From Buddleja alternifolia (taxonomy: Eukaryota; Streptophyta; Magnoliopsida; Lamiales; Scrophulariaceae): 64,000 bases of DNA. The stretch's first letter is position 1. The number at the start of each line of letters is the position of its first letter. Of the stretch, positions 57,887-64,000 are shown in pieces. The notes beneath the pieces were generated by a model, which worked only from the letters and a program-made list of their open reading frames with translations, ran no database searches and had not been told where the DNA came from. The stretch spans positions 22,512,375 through 22,576,374 of the forward strand of contig CM033408.1 of NCBI GenBank assembly GCA_019426215.1, read 5' to 3'. A program made the position numbers and the translations under genes.

Positions 57887-58574
57887 TGTTGTATAAAATG
57901 TGGGTATGGAACAATTCTTATGAAAATCAATAGGCTAGGCACACCTTCAAAGATGCTATCTTTAAGGTATATATTTCTCCCACTATAGATGTAGATGGTT
58001 TCAAGAAATACACCTCTAGGATACAAAGCCTATTAACTAATTTCGCAAGGCTACACTCCTTCGAAATTCTTAAGAACAAAACTCGACTAAGTACCAAAAA
58101 AAAAAAAACTCAAAAAATATAGAAAGAAAGAGAGAAATATTTGATTCTCTTAGTATATTTTCGGCCAAACACATAGGAAGTATTTATAGACTTCCACAAG
58201 TTTCCACCAAAAGGCACCTTTTCATTCGATACGGTACTTCCAGCCAAAAGGCATCTTCTAAACCGAATTGGTACTTCCAATTCGAGACACCCTTTCGACT
58301 CAACCGAACCGGAACTTCAATTCGAGACACCCTTTCGGCAAAGTGAAATAACTTGATCCAAAATGGTACTTTGACCATATCAGGTGATCGAAAAGTTAGA
58401 CGAATTGGAAGCCAACCTTTCGATTCCATTGGAACCGATCTGGAACTTCCAATATTAATATTTAATTTCTTTCTTTCTTTCTTATATATATTATATATAT
58501 ATATATAGAACCAAATAAAATAACCCATATTATATATATATATTATTATTATATGTAAATATATTCATACAACA
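57887..58574 (-). mobile_element. 3' LTR of another minus-strand copia element (688 bp)
   Basis: Perfect 8-bp terminal inverted repeats, TGTTGTAT...ATACAACA. A minus-strand TATA-like tctataaatac lies near 58170-58183. Immediately to its right the plus strand reads atccccacttattt, a minus-strand polypurine tract (aaataagtggggat). The internal sequence of that element therefore extends right from 58575. Confidence 0.75.
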
Positions 58575-59612
58575 ATCCCCACTTATTTACATATAAAACA
58601 AAATATAATAACTTGGTCTTTATATAGTGAATAGTCATGAAGTGGACTTAAACCTTTAACTTATGGTTGACTATGAATCAATTAAGTAGACATATTCTCA
58701 CTATATATGAGCTTTTGCTCTTCTTTGGTTGGCGGCACCATTGATAAATGGGCCTTATGCTCGATCCTAGTATTCACAAGTACTCTAGGATTCTACCATT
58801 GTTAATCCATAAGAAGCAGCCTCTTACTTCTCTACTTGTATAGGTAGACTTATCAAGAATGTCCACACACATTCCACTTAGCTATAAGCCTATTAAGAAT
58901 TTAATTAAATTCATCCTAACCCCATGTGGTAATTAGTGCATAGGTTAGATATTGAACTTTGAAATAATGTCAGCCCCATGATTTTTAAGTTATGCACTTG
59001 AAATGTATCCATGTTTCCATTTCACTAATATCTTGTATCGAATTGCCTTTGAAAACTCTTATGTTAAGGTGACAAATGTGTGACTTGTACCTTAAGATAG
59101 AGTTGGTTTCAATAAAGATACTTTTTGATCGGTAGTAGTCCCATATCTCCCATAACCTTTGTTATCTTTTCTACGGATAATGGTTTTGTTAGTGGATCCA
59201 CTAACATTTGATTTGCAAACCATAAATTTCTCAATAATTAAAATCAAAGTCAATAGATACCTCATCGTATCAATTTTAGGAATATACCTTTGTACTCAGG
59301 AAAATATAAGTATAAAACTTATCTCATAAGTATTTTCCTTATATATACATCTCTATATGTATATACGCACATAGTCACTTTTCTTAATAATATACATCTC
59401 TATATGTATATACTTATGGTCACACTATAGAGAGTTCTCATACATAGTGGACACTTCAAGCATCTTTCCATGCTTAAGCCAAAAGGAATTCATCACAATA
59501 TATATAAACACTTATACACATATAAGTTCATTTATACGTCAAAAATCTTCCAAATTCTCAAATCAAGGATTAGGCGTATATCCATATAAAACATAAATGA
59601 TAAAATTCAACT
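58575..59612 (-). mobile_element. 3' internal remnant of the minus-strand copia element
   Basis: Starts with the PPT and continues as AT-rich sequence without a recognisable gag-pol motif. It is probably the untranslated 3' region. It stops where a plus-strand copia pol begins (about 59613). Repeats of tatacatctctatatgtata occur at 59343 and 59391. Confidence 0.5.
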
Positions 59613-62241
59613 ATGCCTTCCAAAATGGAGAAAGATGCCGGCGAACATAAAATTCACAAAATGGAGAAAGATGGACTAATCGGTCCATTGGGATTGGAAC
59701 CCTATCCTACTTGTGAATCTTGTCTCAAAGGTAAGACGGCTAGATCCCCCTTCACAGGGACATTTGAAAGAGCCTCACAAATCTTAGGTTTAGTGCATAC
59801 TGATGTTTGTGGACCCTTTGGAGAAATGGTCACTCATGACCATTCAAGATATGGTCTAGTGTACCTGATGAGGCATAAGTTTGAATCCATTGAAAAGTTC
59901 AAGGAATTCAAGGCTTTAACGGAAAATCAAACTGGTCAACATATAAAACTCTTTGATCGGATCGAGGAGGAGAATATATGAGCGACGAGTTTGATGTATA
60001 CCTTAGAGAGAATGGTATTGTATTACAGCTCACACTTCCAGCGACACCACAGTTAAATGGAGGAGCAGAGCGAAAGAATCAAACCCTGTTAGACATGGTT
60101 CGTTCCATGCCCATCTACACTGACTTACCCATTTTACAGTGGGGTCATGCATTGTTTACAGCTGTACACATTTTAAATAGATGTCCATCCAAGCCCGTTC
60201 CTAAGACTTCATATGAGATATGGAGAAATAGGAAACCAAGTCTTAATCACATCAAGATTTGGGGATGTCCGTCTTATACCGAGAAGACTAAACTGGACAA
60301 GTTGGATGCTAGATCTATGAAAGGACATTTCGTTGGATATCCTGAGGATTCAATGGGATACCTCTTTTACCTGTACGATGATCAGAGGATCATTGTAGCT
60401 TTACAAGCTCACTTTCTTGAAGATGAGTTCATTCAAGAAGGAGGAGCGGGTAGAAAGATTGTTCTCAAAGAACAAAATGAAACTCTAATGGATAAATCTA
60501 CACAGGAAGTGAGAACCGAACCTTCTGTAACACAACCACAACTGCGAAGGTCAAGTAGGATACCTCAACCTCCTGAGAGGTATGGATATCTAGTACAGAG
60601 GGAGCTGGATCTTCATTCTGTATTAGAGGAGGGTCATGGAGATGATCCATCCACTTATGATCAAGTGATAGTGGATGTGGATGCTACTAGATGGCTTGAA
60701 GCTATGCAAACTGAGATCAATTCGATGCATGCCAGCCAAGTCTGGAAACTTGTGGATCGGCCTAATGTGGTAAAACCAATTGGGTGCAAATGGATTTACA
60801 TGAGAAAGATTGGTGTTGATGGAAAGGTTGACACCTACAAAGTCACGCTAGTGGCGAAAGGGTATAGTAAAAAAGAAGAAATTGACTACCAAGAAATCTT
60901 TTCTCCAGTGGTTATGATCAAATCAATAAGGATTCTACTTGCAATAGCGGCACACCTAGACTATGAAATATGGCAAATGGAAGTCAAAACTGCTTTCCTA
61001 AATGGATTCCTAGAAGAGGATATTATATGGAATAGTCTAAAGGTTTTTTATCCGAGGACCATATTCATAAGGTGTGTAAGCTTGAGAGGTCCATTTATGG
61101 ACTCAAGCAAGCATCTCATAGCTGGAATCTGCGTTTTGATGAGGTTGTCAAAGGATTTGACTTCATCAAAAATGAAGGCGAGCCATGTGTTTACAAGAAG
61201 GTTAGTGGGAGCAAAATAACATTCCTTGTGTTATATGTAGATGACATATAAGTCATAGGGAATGATATAGGAATGCTCACCACTATTAAGAAGTGGCTTT
61301 CGAGTAATTTCTCCATGAAAAACTTGGGAGAGGCTACGTATATTCTAAGGATTCGAATCTACAGAGATCGAACAAATAGAATGGTAGGGCTCTCTCAAGG
61401 CCTTTACTTAGAAAAGGTCCTAAAGAGATACAGGATGGAGAATTCTAAGAAAGGGTTCCTACCAATGAGGCATGGGATACATCTCTCGAAATCTATGTGT
61501 CCTCAAAGTGAGGAAGATAGAAAAAAGATGAGCATTGTACCCTATGCATCTGTTGTGGGTAGCCTGATGAACATGATGTTGTGTACTAGACTTGACATAG
61601 CTTATGCAGTAAGCGTTGTTAGTCGATTTCAGGCAAACTCTAGCAAGGAACATTGGATAGCTGTGAAGAATATCCTAAAGTATCTGAAGAGAACTAAGGA
61701 TACGATTCTAATCTGTGGGAGTGGTAACCTGAGAATGGACGGGTACACTGACTCAGATTTTCAATCAGATGTCGATGATCGAAAATCCACCTCAAGATTC
61801 GTATTCACCCTCAACAGTGGAGCGGTGACTCAGAAAAGTTCCAAACAAATCACAACTGCAGACTCCACGACAGATGCTGAATACATAGCTGCCTCTGAGG
61901 CAGCTAAAGAGGTTGTTTGTCTTAGGAAGTTCATAGAAGAATTTCAACTGGTTCCAAGCATAAAGCTCTCATTGCCACATTATTGTGACAACATCGGAGC
62001 AATAGCGCAAGAAAAGGAACCTAGGTCTCACAACAAGTCCAAACACATCGATAGGAGATATCACATCATAAGAGAGATCGTTGCACGAGGAGAAATAGCT
62101 GTTCAGAAAATAGCCTCAGCCGACAATGTCGCAGATCCATTGACCAAGCCATTGGCACAGGCGGTGTTAGAAAAACATCTGGAAGGGATGGGTATTAAAT
62201 ACCATAGCAAATGGCATTGGGTGCAAGTGGGAAATTGTTAG
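59613..62241 (+). pseudogene. Copia pol, plus strand: integrase, RT, RNase H, with frame breaks
   Basis: Begins in the gag-pre-integrase region (HKMEKDGLIGPLGLEPYPTC, ESCLKGK), then integrase (LVHTDVCGP; TPQLNGGAERKNQTLLDM), the RT (KVTLVAKGYSKKEEIDYQEI; IWQMEVKTAFLNG; LYVDDI), then RNase H (YTDSDFQSDVDDRKSTSRF; ADSTTDAEYIAASEA; NKSKHIDRRYHIIREIV; DPLTKPLAQAVLEKHLEGMG). Breaks: a frame change at about 59950 in the SDRGGEY region, a short deletion after CGPFGEM, a frame change at about 61020 after FLEEDI, and TAA at 61249 straight after YVDDI. The RNase H part (61273-62241) is one open frame whose stop lies just inside the LTR. The 5' LTR, gag and protease are missing. Related to, but distinct from, the copia at 15633-20245. 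Confidence 0.92.
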
Positions 62242-63298
62242 TTTGTATGCCATCAAATGCCATAAAGATGATAGATTTATAGGGCATTAACTTGTAACTA
62301 AATAATATCTTTTCATAATATAAGGCATTATTATGTTGTTTTCTTATAGGCATTTGTAAGGTTTTCATTTAACAACGTAAAGTCCTTGATAATAAGTCAA
62401 ACCTTCTACATCCTATGGGTTAGGAAGAATGGCACTAGAAGAGTTTGATCCTTATTATCTAAATTTAGTTCGCAAGTCGAAGAAAGTATTGACTGTACAT
62501 CAATATAGAATAAAGACTTGTATGATGTAAGTTTTTGATGGAGAAAGTGCCAGTCAATCACTATTGGAATGGTAGTGAGAACTTATGTCATAGACATCTC
62601 AGTTGGACTGATATGTTCGAACATGACTCGCATCAGTTTTGTCACATGGGTTTTCACTCACTGACAGTTAATGACGGAAACCGATAAGTTGTGATAGGTA
62701 TGCGTGAACCTTAGACCTGAGCAATCAAGTTGAAGACGTACTTGTGACATCAAGTCTGTCATTAGAGCAATTAGATCCAATTCACCCATTGGTGGGGTCG
62801 ACCTCGAAATGCGACTTGATGGGCAAGTAGCAATCTTAATGGATTGGCAAAATAAGATTTATTCTCTCATATGTGAATGGGCTAAATATCCTATGCAGTC
62901 ATGAATGAATGAGGTCAAAAGTCTTTGGCCAAAGCATAAAGAGATACTCATGTTAGACATAAAGAGATGCTCAGTGACCTCGATTCAATATGAGCTAAGC
63001 ATATGGTCAAGTCATGTGAGTTTGACTAAACCATGACTCTCACTTGATTGGGATTTATAAATAAAAGGTTTATACTCGTACGGTATTCACAGCGTATAAG
63101 GTTTGGAATGATCCTATTCATTCGTTTTCGATTGGGATACGATGTGAGCCATGGGTCTGGCTAGGTGTTACTCACATTCTCTTGGATTCCTCCCAATTGC
63201 CTTTTGAGACGAACTTAAAGAGTCGCGCTTAAAGGAATTGCAAAAGGGAAAATCATGGAAGTTAATTTGAGAGAATTCTTGGTATTGGATCTAGAACA
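62236..63298 (+). mobile_element. 3' LTR of the plus-strand copia element
   Basis: Starts TGTTAGTTTG right after the purine-rich caagtgggaaat that follows RNase H, and is taken to end ggatctagaaca at 63298 (CA). Length about 1063 bp. The last bases, ttggatctagaacattta, recur at 63322-63340, so the exact end is slightly uncertain. Confidence 0.7.
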
Positions 63299-64000
63299 TT
63301 TAGGTAAATAATTTAATGTAGGTTGGATCTAGAACATTTATGATGGGAAAAAAACACAAAAAAAATCAAAAAAGGAGAGTATGCAGAATAAAAAATAACA
63401 CAAGGAGGTGATTAGCAAAAAAATTAACACAAGGGTGTTTGGCGCAGGTTTCGCTTATCACATGGGGATTTTATGCAATAAACCCTATAAGAAATTATCA
63501 AAGTGACTAATTTGGAACCATCAGTAAATACAATATTCGTGATTGCTAATTTTGAGCTCAAATTCAATTCAGTACTACCACTATATATACCACATTCGAT
63601 CATGTTTTCTATAGCAATCAGTAAACAAGAGGAGTTCGGGTTTATCGTGATTTGTTTGAATAGAATTACGTATTTATCGAGAGAGAAAGGCTTCGTAATA
63701 TGTATATCTCCCATTTAATGCATCCTAAACGCGATACGTGAATTTGGTATACATTTTATAGTTAGTTGTGTATTTTTTTTCTATTCCAATTGTTCTTTTT
63801 TGACAGGAATCGATGACTTGAATGCACAATTCGCCACTTTGTAAGTGGAGTGGTATAGTTTTTCTTATATATGGTAACCTTGGAGTTTTTCTTAAACAAA
63901 CGTTCATTAACCTTGGAACGTACTAACAGCATGGTAATTATCCATGTTGAGATGCAATTACTAAACAATCTTTGGATGGATATTTTGTATTTGAATATAC
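63299..64000. other. Unassigned DNA at the window end
   Basis: A 96-codon minus-strand frame (63714-63424, MGDIHITKPFSLDKYVILFK) matches nothing I recognise. A possible short exon lies after ttttttgacag at about 63808 (gaatcgatgacttgaatgca) and ends before gtaagtgg. It may be the edge of a host gene that continues beyond the window, but the evidence is thin. Confidence 0.3.

Overview
This window is plant nuclear DNA, most likely from a eudicot (possibly an asterid; that narrower guess is weak). The grounds are Ty1/copia and Ty3/gypsy LTR remains, L1-type LINEs, tRNA-derived SINEs, a CACTA element with a TNP2 transposase, many MITEs, AT-rich intron-containing genes and a UGT85-type glycosyltransferase. 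There are no prokaryotic operons, RNA genes or CRISPR arrays. Only one host gene looks intact: a two-exon family 1 UDP-glycosyltransferase on the minus strand (35550-40583). Nearly everything else is transposon sequence, much of it nested.

Layout. 1-7.3 kb: a miniature LTR element (TRIM) with a hAT-like MITE in one LTR, a long-TIR element, two SINEs, an LTR fragment, and a minisatellite split by a MITE. 7.3-9.2 kb: the broken 5' end of a second UGT copy with its duplicated upstream DNA. 9.2-25 kb: a minus-strand copia element with about 3-kb terminal repeats; a 3.4-kb solo LTR sits in its left LTR and a 1.6-kb gypsy-type solo LTR sits in its gag, each with a perfect 5-bp target duplication. 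25-29 kb: LTR-like DNA and two large MITEs inside tandemly duplicated UGT-flank DNA. 29-34 kb: a minus-strand L1 broken by a 2.4-kb non-autonomous LTR element and a small solo LTR. 33.7-34.9 kb: two minus-strand SINEs with target duplications. 35.5-41.4 kb: the UGT gene, whose 3.6-kb intron carries at least four transposon insertions, and its 5' flank.

42.2-45.2 kb is a large inverted repeat (arms about 1.05 kb, loop 0.83 kb). 45.4-52.6 kb is a CACTA element: a dead TNP2 gene, then a 12-exon gene coding for a Transposase_24-like region plus a Ulp1-type cysteine protease that is open except for one missing base, then a terminal array of dyad motifs ending in TAGTG. It joins an L1 reverse-transcriptase fragment (52.6-54.4 kb). 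54.4-64 kb holds pieces of three copia elements in both orientations, a 0.87-kb GTGTGTAAAAA minisatellite, and a final 0.7 kb I cannot assign.

The UGT gene, the 7.7-kb fragment and the repeated flank segments (8.4, 9.0, 26.9, 28.1, 34.2 and 41.2 kb) suggest an old tandem UGT cluster that was later split apart by transposons. All coordinates and splice sites were read by eye; family names rest on recognised motifs, not on searches.
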